From assembly GCF_001685355.1 (NCBI RefSeq), contig NZ_CP016438.1, positions 5,828,001 through 5,892,000 on the forward strand: a stretch of DNA of 64,000 bases. Reading direction: 5' to 3'. How positions within the stretch are numbered: the stretch's first letter is position 1; the number at the start of each line of letters is the position of its first letter. This document shows positions 42,103 through 49,778 of this stretch, piece by piece. Under the pieces are notes generated by a model. It was not told the DNA's origin. It saw nothing but the letters and a program-made list of their open reading frames with translations, and searched no databases. The translations under genes and the position numbers were made by a program. This DNA comes from Streptomyces lincolnensis. GTDB lineage: Bacteria; Actinomycetota; Actinomycetes; Streptomycetales; Streptomycetaceae.

Positions 42103-42741
42103 ATGGCGCCCGAGGACGACTACACCGCCGAGCCCTTCCTTCCTGAGAAGGTGACTCTCACCACCCTGCGCCGGGCGGCAGCCGAATGCCGCGGCTGCCC
42201 CCTCCACGAGAACGCCACCCAGACAGTGTTCGGCGCGGGAAACACCGACGCCCACGTCATGCTCGTCGGCGAGCAGCCCGGCGACCAGGAGGACCGCCAG
42301 GGCAAACCCTTCGTCGGCCCCGCAGGAAAGCTGCTCGACTGCGCCCTCGCGGAAGCCGGTATCGACCCCGACGACACCTACGTCACCAACGCGGTCAAGC
42401 ACTTCAAGTTCACCCAGGCCGAACCCAAGAAGCGCCGCATCCACAAGGCACCCAGCCTCAGGGAGATGACGGCATGCGGCCCCTGGCTGGCCGCCGAACT
42501 GGCGCTCGTGGAACCGGAGCTGATCGTCGTGCTCGGCGCCACCGCCGGCAAGGCGCTGCTCGGCTCGTCGTTCCGGGTCACGCAGGTGCGCGGGACGGTC
42601 CTGGAGGAGGAGATCCACGGCCGGGCTGAGCGGCTGGTGCCGACCGTCCATCCCTCGTCGGTCCTGCGGTCGGACGACCGGGAGGCGGCGTACCGGGGGC
42701 TGGTCGGGGACTTGGAGGTGGCGGCGCGGGCACTGGGCTGA
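42103..42741 (+). CDS. udgX: UdgX-type uracil-DNA glycosylase, family 4-like
   Basis: This 212-residue protein has the family 4 UDG frame: CRGCPLHENATQTVFGAGN (Fe-S cysteines), VGEQPGDQEDRQGKPFVGPAGKLLD, YVTNAVKHFKF, and HPSSVLR near the end. Its special mark is the KKRRIHK loop with H114 in place of the usual residue. In Mycobacterium UdgX this loop forms a covalent bond with abasic DNA, so the protein caps the lesion. The 20-residue insertion between the two halves is kept. It is monocistronic, 220 bp from mqnE, and has no Shine-Dalgarno match worth noting. The role is DNA repair or damage shielding. Confidence 0.9.
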   Translation: MAPEDDYTAEPFLPEKVTLTTLRRAAAECRGCPLHENATQTVFGAGNTDAHVMLVGEQPGDQEDRQGKPFVGPAGKLLDCALAEAGIDPDDTYVTNAVKHFKFTQAEPKKRRIHKAPSLREMTACGPWLAAELALVEPELIVVLGATAGKALLGSSFRVTQVRGTVLEEEIHGRAERLVPTVHPSSVLRSDDREAAYRGLVGDLEVAARALG

Positions 42742-42794
42742 CGTACGGGAATCCGTCCGGACGGCCACGCTTCGAAGTGATCTGGCTCACATGG

Positions 42795-42821
42795 TGTCAC
42801 AGGGATCGATGCGGCGGTGTC
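42795..42821 (+). promoter_or_regulatory. Candidate ECF41-type promoter
   Basis: TGTCACA (42795-42801) is followed by exactly 16 bases and TGTC (42818-42821). The published ECF41 consensus, as I remember it, is TGTCACA-N16-CGTC, so only one base differs. It lies 76 bp before the oxidoreductase gene, directly upstream of the ECF41 sigma gene's partner, the expected place for an autoregulated target. Confidence 0.7.
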
Positions 42822-42825
42822 TTGT

Positions 42826-42884
42826 GCTCGAACCGCTCGAACTGCTCGACGTTCGAACCGTTCGACGCTCGAACCGCTCGCAAC
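42826..42884 (+). repeat. Short TCGAAC-type repeats in the oxidoreductase leader
   Basis: Seven consecutive units of 7 or 9 bases, built on GCTCGAACC or GTTCGAACC with shortened GCTCGAC/GTTCGAC forms, fill the leader between the ECF41 promoter and the ribosome site. Palindromic GTTCGAAC occurs inside. The role is unknown; they could form alternative hairpins. Confidence 0.7.
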
Positions 42885-42896
42885 GAGGGAGACACC

Positions 42897-44102
42897 ATGG
42901 CTGAGAACACCGATGTGGTCGTGATCGGCGGCGGGTACGCCGGCGTCATGGCGGCCAACCGCCTGACGCAGCGCGACGACGTGACCGTGACGCTGGTCAA
43001 CCCGCGCCCGACCTTCGTCCACCGGGTCCGTCTGCACCAGCTGGTGGGCGGGACCGACTCCGCCGTCGTCGACTACCGGGAGGTCCTGGCGGAAGGCGTC
43101 CGGCTGGTGGTCGACAGCGTGACGCGGATCGACGCGGCCGGGCGCGGTGTGGAGCTGGCGAGCGGTGGTGCGGTCGGCTACGACTACCTGGTCTACGCGG
43201 TGGGCAGTGGCACCGCCGACCCGCAGGTGCCCGGAGCGGCCGAGTTCGCCTACCCGATCGCCACCCTGGAGGAGGCGGAGCGGCTGCGGCCGGTCCTCGA
43301 CTCCGCGCCCGCCACGGCCGCGGTGACGGTGGTCGGAGCCGGGCCCGCAGGCATCGAGACCGCCGCCGAACTGGCCGAGCAGGGCCGTACCGTCACCCTG
43401 GTCTGCGGCGGCGTGCTCGGCCCCTACCTCCACACCCGGGGCCGGCGTTCGGTGGCCGGGCGGCTCGCGGCACTCGGCGTGACCGTGCTCGACGGCTCCG
43501 GCGCCAAGGTGACGGCGGTGACCCGCGATGCCGTGCGGCTCGCCGACGGCCGGAAGCTGCCGAGCGCGGTGACCATCTGGACCGCCGGATTCGGCGTGCC
43601 GGACCTGGCAGCGCGCAGCGGGCTGAGCACCGATGCCCTGGGCCGCCTGCTCACCGACGAGACGCTGACCAGCGTGGATGACGAGCGCATCGTCGCGGCA
43701 GGCGACTCGGCGGCACCGTCGGGTCTGCCGCTGCGGATGAGCTGCCAGGCCGCGATGCCGCTGGGTGCGCGGGCCGCCGACACGGTGCTCAGCCGGTTGG
43801 CGCAGGAGCGGCCCGAGACCCTCAACCAGTCGTTCGGAGCGCAGTGCATCAGCCTGGGCCGGGACACCGGCATCTTCCAGTTCGGCAACAGGTCCGACGT
43901 CGCGGTGTGGTTCCACATCGACGGTCGCCTCGGCGCGAAGATGAAGGAGGGCGTGTGCAAGGGCATCGTGAAGCACCTGGCCGATGAGGCGGACAGGCCC
44001 GGCGGGTACCGCCTGCACCGCGTGAAGGGAGGCGCCGGGCGCCAGAAGGCGCTGGAGGCGCTGCGCGCGGCGGCGCCGGTGGCCGTCGAACAGGTTTCCT
44101 AG
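42897..44102 (+). CDS. FAD-dependent oxidoreductase (NDH-2-like), ECF41 partner
   Basis: The 401-residue protein has a dinucleotide-binding N terminus (VVVIGGGYAGVMAANRL), a second Rossmann site (VTVVGAGPAGIETAAELAEQGRTVTLVCGG) and the FAD motif IVAAGDSAAP. This is the order of type II NADH dehydrogenase and related quinone reductases. A membrane-anchoring C terminus is not obvious; it ends with LHRVKGGAGRQKALEAL. ATG 42897 follows GAGGGAG. In ECF41 systems the neighbouring oxidoreductase or carboxymuconolactone decarboxylase-like gene is the only known target, and the promoter supports this here. The biochemical substrate in ECF41 partners is unknown. Confidence 0.85.
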   Translation: MAENTDVVVIGGGYAGVMAANRLTQRDDVTVTLVNPRPTFVHRVRLHQLVGGTDSAVVDYREVLAEGVRLVVDSVTRIDAAGRGVELASGGAVGYDYLVYAVGSGTADPQVPGAAEFAYPIATLEEAERLRPVLDSAPATAAVTVVGAGPAGIETAAELAEQGRTVTLVCGGVLGPYLHTRGRRSVAGRLAALGVTVLDGSGAKVTAVTRDAVRLADGRKLPSAVTIWTAGFGVPDLAARSGLSTDALGRLLTDETLTSVDDERIVAAGDSAAPSGLPLRMSCQAAMPLGARAADTVLSRLAQERPETLNQSFGAQCISLGRDTGIFQFGNRSDVAVWFHIDGRLGAKMKEGVCKGIVKHLADEADRPGGYRLHRVKGGAGRQKALEALRAAAPVAVEQVS

Positions 44103-44135
44103 GTCCGGGCCGGCCGAGGGGGAGATGATCAGGAC

Positions 44136-45035
44136 ATGAGTGACGCTCACGCCGTTGACCGGGCGACCGAGACGTTCGTCGCCCACCGCAATCTGCTCTT
44201 CACCGTCGCGTACGAGATGCTCGGCTCGGCGGCCGATGCCGAGGACGTCCTCCAGGAGACCTGGCTGCGGTGGGTCGAGGTCGACCTGGAGCAGGTGCGC
44301 GACCAGCGCGCGTACCTGGTCCGCATCACGACCCGGCAGGCGCTCAACCGGCTGCGCACGATGTCGCGGCGCAAGGAGTCGTACGTGGGCCCGTGGCTGC
44401 CGGAGCCGCTGCTGACCGCGCCGGACGTGGCCCAGGACGTCGAACTCGCCGAGAGCGTGTCGATGGCGGTGATGCTCGTCCTGGAGACGTTGTCGCCGAC
44501 CGAGCGGGCCGTGTTCGTGCTGCGCGAGGTCTTCGACGTCGGCTACGACGAGATCGCGGCGGCGGTCGACAAGACCCCGGCGGCCGTCCGCCAGATCGCG
44601 CACCGGGCCCGCCGGCACGTGGACGCCCGGCGCCCGCGCGAGGTGGTGTCCCAGAGTCAGACGCGGGCGGCTCTGGACTCGTTCCTGCGGGCGCTGGAGG
44701 GCGGGGACCTGCAAGGCCTGCTCGACGTGCTCGCGCCCGAGGTCGTCTACATGGGCGACGGCGGAGGCGTGAAGCACGCCGCGCTGCGGCCGATCGTCGG
44801 CGCCGACAAGGTGGCCCGCCTCTTGGCCGGCGGCCTCGGCAGGAGCAGGATCCCGGTCACCTTCGGGCCCACCGTGGTCAACGGCAGCCCGGCGCTGGTG
44901 ATCCACATGGACGGTGAGCTGGACGGCATCATGGCGGCCCGCGTGGAGGCCGGCCGCATCACCGGCCTCTACGTCGTCCGCAACCCTGAGAAGCTGTCCC
45001 GCGTCGAATCCGAGACCCCGCTCGCCCTGCGGTGA
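44136..45035 (+). CDS. ECF41-family RNA polymerase sigma factor with SnoaL-like tail
   Basis: Sigma region 2 (LFTVAYEMLGSAADAEDVLQETWLRW) and region 4 (LSPTERAVFVLREVFDVGYDEIAAAVDKTPAAVRQIAHRARRHV) fit an ECF factor, joined by the hallmark WLPEPL motif at W87-L92. The C-terminal SnoaL-like domain has DGGGVK at D208 and NPEKL at N283, the other two ECF41 marks. ECF41 proteins work without a classic anti-sigma: the C-terminal domain itself tunes activity. It starts at ATG 44136, 33 bases after the oxidoreductase stop. The promoter upstream of that gene matches the ECF41 target, so the pair is probably self-controlled. The inducing signal is unknown. Confidence 0.93.
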   Translation: MSDAHAVDRATETFVAHRNLLFTVAYEMLGSAADAEDVLQETWLRWVEVDLEQVRDQRAYLVRITTRQALNRLRTMSRRKESYVGPWLPEPLLTAPDVAQDVELAESVSMAVMLVLETLSPTERAVFVLREVFDVGYDEIAAAVDKTPAAVRQIAHRARRHVDARRPREVVSQSQTRAALDSFLRALEGGDLQGLLDVLAPEVVYMGDGGGVKHAALRPIVGADKVARLLAGGLGRSRIPVTFGPTVVNGSPALVIHMDGELDGIMAARVEAGRITGLYVVRNPEKLSRVESETPLALR

Positions 45036-45076
45036 ACTCCCAGCGGTGGCGTGACGCACGTGACGCCGGAAGGCAC

Positions 45077-45106
45077 TTGAGGCCCGCCGCCCGTAATGGC
45101 TAGCCT
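45077..45106 (+). promoter_or_regulatory. Promoter of the GNAT gene, leaderless type
   Basis: TTGAGG (45077-45082) and TAGCCT (45101-45106) are 18 bases apart, and the -10 box ends six bases before ATG 45113. There is no ribosome site, so the mRNA probably begins at the start codon. A direct repeat GCGTGACGC/ACGTGACGCC lies just upstream. Confidence 0.6.
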
Positions 45107-45112
45107 CATTGC

Positions 45113-45637
45113 ATGCCCCTTACCTTCACTCTCGATCCCGCCGTGACGCCCGAACTGCGGGACGGCCTGCTCGATCTGTGGACGGACGTGTCGAACGCGG
45201 ACGGCGCCGTCGGTTTCGTCGCGCCGGTGGACCGGGAGACGGTCCGGCCGGAGCTGGTGAAGCACTTCGCCGCGATGGCCGAGGGGCGCACCAGGCTGCT
45301 CGTGGGGTACGACGAGGACGGCACGGTCGCCGCGACCGCCTTCCTGGCCTTCAACACGCACCGGCTGATGACCCACTGGGTCTGGGCGTACACGGTGATG
45401 GTCCACCCGCGGCACCAGGGCAAGGGCTACGGCCGTGAGCTGCTTGCTGCCACCGCCGACGCGGCCCGCTCCTTCGAGGGCATCGAGGCGATCCGCCTCA
45501 CCTGCCGCGGCGGACTCGGCCTGGAGCGGTTCTACGGCTCCTGCGGCTACAAGGAGGTCGGCCGGATACCGGGCGCGATCCGCGTCGCGCCCGGCGACGA
45601 CCGCGACGACATCGTCATGCTGCTGCCCCTGCACTGA
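45113..45637 (+). CDS. GNAT-family N-acetyltransferase
   Basis: This 174-residue protein carries the acetyl-CoA pyrophosphate-binding stretch VHPRHQGKGYGRELLAATAD (motif A, here R-x-x-G-x-G in the form RHQGKGYG) and a later FYGSCGYKEVGRIPGAI. WAYTVM is strand 4 of the fold. Such enzymes acetylate amines of small molecules, antibiotics or proteins; the substrate is not deducible. The gene stands alone between the ECF41 pair and the DUF4229 gene. The start at ATG 45113 is fixed by the promoter distance. Confidence 0.88.
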   Translation: MPLTFTLDPAVTPELRDGLLDLWTDVSNADGAVGFVAPVDRETVRPELVKHFAAMAEGRTRLLVGYDEDGTVAATAFLAFNTHRLMTHWVWAYTVMVHPRHQGKGYGRELLAATADAARSFEGIEAIRLTCRGGLGLERFYGSCGYKEVGRIPGAIRVAPGDDRDDIVMLLPLH

Positions 45638-45730
45638 CCGCACCGACCCGGCGCACCCCCCTCCAGGACCGGAACCCCGCCGTGCTTCACTGGACAGTGC
45701 CCCTTTTTGGATTCGGAAGAGTGGATTGAG

Positions 45731-46030
45731 ATGCTCCGCTACACACTGATGCGCCTCGGGATCTTCGTGGGCTGCCTCGTGGTCGTCTGGGGTCTCGTCT
45801 ACACCGGCGTCGTCCCACGCGGCCTCGGCTCCTCCAACGGCATGTGGGTCGTCCTGCTCTCCCTGGTGATCTCGGCCCCGATCAGCTTCGTCGCCCTCCG
45901 CAAGGAGCGCGACCGCGCCTCGGTCCAGGTCGTCCAGAAGGTGGACCGCGTCAAGGCCAACCTGGAGGCGAACCGCAGCCAGGAGGACGGCGCGGACGAC
46001 GCGGCGCGGGTCCAGGGCCAGACCTCGTAG
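45731..46030 (+). CDS. DUF4229 small membrane protein
   Basis: The product has 99 residues with two TM helices (YTLMRLGIFVGCLVVVWGLVY and WVVLLSLVISAPISFVAL) joined by a short outside loop VPRGLGSSN. A charged cytoplasmic tail follows (RKERDRASVQVVQKVDRVKANLEANRSQED). The layout matches DUF4229 of actinobacteria, whose function is unknown. ATG 45731 lies in GATTGAGATG; a TTG eight codons upstream is less attractive. No operon partner is evident, but the TetR gene follows 57 bp downstream. Confidence 0.8.
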   Translation: MLRYTLMRLGIFVGCLVVVWGLVYTGVVPRGLGSSNGMWVVLLSLVISAPISFVALRKERDRASVQVVQKVDRVKANLEANRSQEDGADDAARVQGQTS

Positions 46031-46075
46031 CGGCTGCCGCGGACTTCGGAGCACCTGCGACGGCGGCGCCCCAAC

Positions 46076-46081
46076 TACCCT
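46076..46081 (+). promoter_or_regulatory. -10 box of a probable leaderless tetR transcript
   Basis: TACCCT ends six bases before ATG 46088, and no Shine-Dalgarno sequence is present. No convincing -35 was found at 17-18 bases. Confidence 0.4.
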
Positions 46082-46087
46082 TGACCC

Positions 46088-46780
46088 ATGGGTGCCGTGA
46101 AGAGCAAGCGCATGCCGCGTGCCGTCCGGGAGCAGCAGATGCTGGACGCCGCGGTGCGGACGTTCGGGCAGCGTGGGTACATGGCGGCCTCGATGGACGA
46201 GATCGCCGAACTCGCGGGTGTGTCCAAGCCGTTGGTGTACCTGTACCTGAACTCGAAGGAGGACCTCTTCACCGCCTGCATCCGCCGTGAGGCGCGGGCG
46301 CTGACCGAGGCGGTTCGGGCCGGGGTGCGGCCGGGGCTGGCGGCCGACCGTCAACTCTGGGACGGGCTGGGGGCGTTCTTCACGCACACCGGGCGGAACC
46401 CGGACGCCTGGTCGGTGCTGCACCTCCAGGCGCGGACGCACGGCGAGCGCTTCGCGGCCGAGGCCGCCGCGATGCGGGAGGAGATCGTCGCGTTCGTGAC
46501 CGAGCTGATCGTCGTCGCGGCCCGTGAGGCCCATCGCGACCCGGATCTCGCCGAGGGGGAGGTCGCCGGTCTCGCCGTGGCCCTCGTCGGCGCCGCCGAG
46601 TCCCTGGCCACCTGGGCGAACGCCACCCCCGGCGTCACCGCCCGGCAGGCAGCGGCCACCCTCATGAACTTCGCCTGGGCGGGCCTGGGCAACCTCATGG
46701 AGGGCCGCCCCTGGTCGGCACCCGTCATGAGCGACGAGCTGTCGGCTTCCGGTGCGGTGGATGTGGTGCACGGGGCGTAG
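46088..46780 (+). CDS. TetR-family transcriptional regulator
   Basis: This protein of 230 residues starts with a TetR_N helix-turn-helix (REQQMLDAAVRTFGQRGYMAASMDEIAELAGVSKPLVYLYLNSKEDLFTACI). It continues as an all-helical ligand domain with WSVLHLQARTHGERF and NFAWAGLGNLMEG. TetR proteins repress by binding small palindromes; no operator could be matched. The regulator may control genes elsewhere, or the MaoC/FabG genes 0.4 kb further on, as often seen for fatty-acid TetR proteins, but there is no direct evidence. ATG 46088 is placed by the -10 box distance. Confidence 0.9.
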   Translation: MGAVKSKRMPRAVREQQMLDAAVRTFGQRGYMAASMDEIAELAGVSKPLVYLYLNSKEDLFTACIRREARALTEAVRAGVRPGLAADRQLWDGLGAFFTHTGRNPDAWSVLHLQARTHGERFAAEAAAMREEIVAFVTELIVVAAREAHRDPDLAEGEVAGLAVALVGAAESLATWANATPGVTARQAAATLMNFAWAGLGNLMEGRPWSAPVMSDELSASGAVDVVHGA

Positions 46781-46787
46781 ATATTTG

Positions 46788-47160
46788 GCCCGCTTCGCAG
46801 CGGCGTGGCGCGGAGCCTCTTCGCTGCGCTGTGGCGCCTGGCCCGCTCCAATTGGTCGTGGCGCCCAGCCCGTTCCACTGCGCCGTTGCGCCCGAGTCGG
46901 TTCGCGGAGTCGTGGCACCTGACCCATTTCGCAGCACCATGGCGCTCGGCACGCTCCACAGCGCTGTCGCGCCCGAGCCGGTTCACAACACGGTGGGATT
47001 CCGACCCCGCTTCGCATTGCCGTGGCGTTTGAGCCGTGTCGCGGTGTCGTGACACCGGGTCCGTGTCACCGCGCCGTGGCGACCGAGCCGGTCACATCGC
47101 CGCCCAGGCATCCGACCCCGCTCACAACGCCCCTCCGTCCGGCCCCGCTTCACGGCACCA
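46788..47160. repeat. Degenerate ~27-bp tandem repeat array (about 14 units)
   Basis: Between the tetR stop and the maoC-like stop the sequence is a chain of diverged 25-33-bp units with core TTCRCAGCGCCGTGGCG. Units can be traced from 46788 to 47160. Read in frame, both strands give nine-residue repeats (such as RHGAAKRLR), so apparent open frames are products of the repeat. The array ends over the stop codon of the convergent MaoC-like gene (47150). The intergenic region otherwise holds no gene. Confidence 0.8.
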
Positions 47161-48013
47161 GCGGATAGACACCCCCGCTCACATGCACCCGCCCGTCCCC
47201 GCTCCGCAGTTCGAAGAGGCCGGTGTCGTCCGCCGCATAGGTCACCGTGCCGGGCAGCAGGACCGGGGCGCGGAAGTCGGCGCGGACCAGGACGGCGGTG
47301 GGGGTGCCGTGGGCGGCCAGGCCTCGGGCGAGGGTCCACATGCCGTGGGCGATGGCGCGGGGGAAGCCGAACAGGCGGGCGGTGAGGGGGTGCAGGTGGA
47401 TCGGGTTGCGGTCGCCGGAGGCCGCCGCGTACCTGCGTCCGACGTCCCCGGCGAGCCGCCACTCGGCCTCGGCGGGCAAGGGCTCCCGCTCCGACCGTTC
47501 CGAGGGGGCGGCGGGGCGTGAACCACCGCGGTGCCGGGCCAGGTAGGTGCTGCGCGACTCCCACACCACCTCCCCGCGCGCCCGCATCTCGGTGACCACG
47601 GCGGCCTCGGTGCCCCGCCGGTGCGGCATCAACTCGTCGACGTAGGCCATGAGTTCGTACTCCGCGGTCGTCGTCAGCGGTGCGCGCCGGGTGATCTCCA
47701 CCGACGTGTGGACGAGTCCGAGCAGCGGCAGCGGGAAGTCCCACCCGCTCATCAGCCGCATGACCAGCGGGAAGCCGAGGACGTGCGGATAGGTCGGGGG
47801 CAGCGCGTCGTCCCCGGTGGCGAACCCGCACACCCGCTCGTAGGCCGCGAGCCGCGCCAGGTCGACCCGCAGGCCGGGCAGGACGAGCCGGGTGCGGGGG
47901 AAGTCCGCGTCCGGGCGCGGCCGTTTGAACGGGGAGAGCAGGGCGCCCCGGGCGAGCAGGGGAGCGAGACCGGGTACGGCCGTCAGGGTGGTGGTGGTCG
48001 GTGGGGTCGTCAC
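47150..48013 (-). CDS. MaoC-like (hot-dog) hydratase/dehydratase
   Basis: This encodes 287 residues from GTG 48013. The double hot-dog layout is seen in an N-terminal half (LPPTYPHVLGFPLVMRLMSG, PLLGLVHTSVEITRRAPL) and a C-terminal half with the catalytic MaoC signature YAAASGDRNPIHLHPLTARLFGFPRAIAHGMWTLARGL (Asp-x-Asn-x-x-His). Such enzymes hydrate enoyl-CoA thioesters. It lies 186 bp downstream of the fabG-like gene on the same strand, and the pair resembles actinobacterial fatty-acid or polyketide loci where MaoC, FabG and a thiolase act in turn. The C-terminal end borders the 27-bp repeat array. Confidence 0.9.
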   Translation of the reverse strand: MTTPPTTTTLTAVPGLAPLLARGALLSPFKRPRPDADFPRTRLVLPGLRVDLARLAAYERVCGFATGDDALPPTYPHVLGFPLVMRLMSGWDFPLPLLGLVHTSVEITRRAPLTTTAEYELMAYVDELMPHRRGTEAAVVTEMRARGEVVWESRSTYLARHRGGSRPAAPSERSEREPLPAEAEWRLAGDVGRRYAAASGDRNPIHLHPLTARLFGFPRAIAHGMWTLARGLAAHGTPTAVLVRADFRAPVLLPGTVTYAADDTGLFELRSGDGRVHVSGGVYPLVP

Positions 48014-48120
48014 CTGGGGGCTGCCTTTCGGATCAGGTCGGCTGCGGACCACGTCGGATGCGGGTGAGGGCGTCCGGAGTGCGAGTCGGGCGGGGGCAGG
48101 GGGCGCGATCGGCCCCACCG

Positions 48121-48184
48121 GCACGGCAGGTCCGCCCCACCGCACGGCAGGTCCGCCCCGCCCTCCACGGCAGGTCCACCCCGT
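48121..48184. repeat. Three ~21-bp direct repeats between fabG-like and maoC-like genes
   Basis: GCACGGCAGGTCCGCCCCAC is followed by near-identical copies from 48142 and about 48163, with small length changes. They separate the FabG stop (48200) from the MaoC start (48013). No open frame with a ribosome site exists here. Confidence 0.7.
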
Positions 48185-48199
48185 CCTCCCGCCGTGCGC

Positions 48200-49519
48200 T
48201 CACGCCCCCAACAGGCTCTGGCCGCAGACCCGTACGACCTGACCGTTGACCGCGCCGGAGGCGGGATGGGCGAGCCAGGCGGTGGTCTCGGCGACGTCGG
48301 CGGGCAGGCCGCCCTGGGCGAGGGAGTTCATGCGGCGGCCCGCCTCGCGGATGAACAGCGGGATCGAGGCCGTCATCCGGGTCTCGATGAACCCGGGCGC
48401 GACCGCGTTGACGGTCACCCCGTGCTCGGCGAGCGCGCGCGGCGCGAGGGAGCGGACCAGGCCGACCACGCCCGCCTTGCTCGCGCCGTAGTTCGTCTGC
48501 CCCGCGTTGCCCGCGAGCCCCGCGATGGAGGCCGTCGCCACGACCCGCCCGCCGGAACGCAGCGTCCCGCTCGCCAGCAGCGCGTCGGTGGTGCGCAGCA
48601 CGCTCGCCAGGTTCACCTGGAGCACCGAACTCCACCGCTCGGCAGGCATGTTGACGAGCCGTCGGTCCCGCGTGATGCCCGCGTTGTGGACCAGGACGTC
48701 CAGGCCGTCGGGCAGGGCGCGGGCGATCCGCTCGCCGGCGTCGTCGGCGGTGATGTCGAGCGCGAGGGCGGTCCCGCCGAGGCGTGCGGCGACCCGCTCG
48801 GCGTCGGCGAGAGCGGCCGGTACGTCCAGGACGACGACCCGCGCCCCGTCCCGCGCCAGCGTCTCGGCGACCGCCTCCCCGATACCGCGCGCGCCGCCGG
48901 TGACCAGGGCGGTGCGCCCGGCCAGGGGGCGGTCCCGGTCCTCCGGGGCGGCGATCCGACCGTCTCCGGTCTCCGCGCCCCGACCGTCCCCCACCTCCAC
49001 AACCTGGCCACTGACATAGGCCGACTTGGGAGACAACAGAAACCGCAGCGTCGACTCCGCGGCGAGCGCGTCCGTCAGCCGGACGAGGTTCACCGTCCGC
49101 CCGCGTCCGATCTCCTTGCCGAGCGAGCGTGTGAAACCCTCCAACGCCTGCTGGACGGCGGCCTGATGGTGGTCGTCCGGGTCGAGCGGCGCGCCCAGCA
49201 CGACCACCCGCCCGCTCGCCGCCACCGACCGCACGACGGGGTGCAGGGCCGCGTGCACCTCATCGAGCCCTTCGACGTCCCGGACGCCGGTCGCGTCCAG
49301 CAGCACAGCGGCGGGCCGCTGAGAGGAGGCGGTGAGAGAGAGCCCCGTACCGGCGAGATCCAGGTCGGACTTGCCCGCCGTCAGATGGAGCAAGTCACCG
49401 TCGAGACAGGGCCGTTCGGGCGACCAGCGGACGAGCGCGGCGGGCTGCGGCAGGCCGAGGCGTCGGGTCAGGAAGCGGCCGGGCGCGGTGCCGGTGAACC
49501 TCAGATAGCGGTCGGCCAT
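48200..49519 (-). CDS. High-molecular-weight 3-oxoacyl-ACP reductase (FabG-like)
   Basis: The 439-residue SDR protein has an N-terminal degenerate Rossmann domain (~residues 1-195, with ALEGFTRSLGKEIGRG and YVSGQVVEVG) and a catalytic C-terminal SDR domain: TALVTGGARGIGEAVAETL, VLVHNAGITRD, ATASIAGLAGNAGQTNYGASKAGVVG with catalytic Ser, Tyr and Lys, and VNAVAPGFIETRMT. This two-domain form is the actinobacterial HMW FabG (FabG4-like). It reduces 3-oxoacyl thioesters with NADH. ATG 49519 follows GGGGA. It is divergent from an acyl-CoA synthetase gene and upstream of the MaoC-like gene, so activation, reduction and dehydration steps cluster. Confidence 0.92.
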   Translation of the reverse strand: MADRYLRFTGTAPGRFLTRRLGLPQPAALVRWSPERPCLDGDLLHLTAGKSDLDLAGTGLSLTASSQRPAAVLLDATGVRDVEGLDEVHAALHPVVRSVAASGRVVVLGAPLDPDDHHQAAVQQALEGFTRSLGKEIGRGRTVNLVRLTDALAAESTLRFLLSPKSAYVSGQVVEVGDGRGAETGDGRIAAPEDRDRPLAGRTALVTGGARGIGEAVAETLARDGARVVVLDVPAALADAERVAARLGGTALALDITADDAGERIARALPDGLDVLVHNAGITRDRRLVNMPAERWSSVLQVNLASVLRTTDALLASGTLRSGGRVVATASIAGLAGNAGQTNYGASKAGVVGLVRSLAPRALAEHGVTVNAVAPGFIETRMTASIPLFIREAGRRMNSLAQGGLPADVAETTAWLAHPASGAVNGQVVRVCGQSLLGA

Positions 49520-49570
49520 GTCCCATTCCCCCACACGGATGTCTGCCGAGATCCTTACTTCAGAGTCAGG

Positions 49571-49583
49571 TTACCCGAGGTAA
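49571..49583. promoter_or_regulatory. 13-bp palindrome in the divergent fabG/acyl-CoA synthetase gap
   Basis: TTACC-CGA-GGTAA lies 52 bp from the FabG start and about 200 bp from the synthetase start. It is a candidate operator for a TetR- or FadR-type regulator of fatty-acid genes. An AAGTAAGGAT stretch next to it on the minus strand could be part of the fabG -10 region. Confidence 0.4.
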
Positions 49584-49778
49584 GTGGAGGCCAGAAGATG
49601 AAAAAGGTTCACCATACCGCCGAGTAGGACGTTTTCGGCAAGAAAGGCGACGAGGCTCCACATCTCCGCCCCCGGGCCGCCTCTGAATCCTCACGGACCC
49701 CTCACGGGTGAGCCGTACGATCTCCTGCCTGACCTGCGGATCTCCCCCACCCGCGGGCCAACGCCCCTGGAGACGCCT

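Noticed and set aside
46351..47055. Long minus-strand open frame with nine-residue repeats over tetR
   Set aside because: The repeats come from the 27-bp DNA array, and the frame runs antisense through the conserved tetR gene with no ribosome site.
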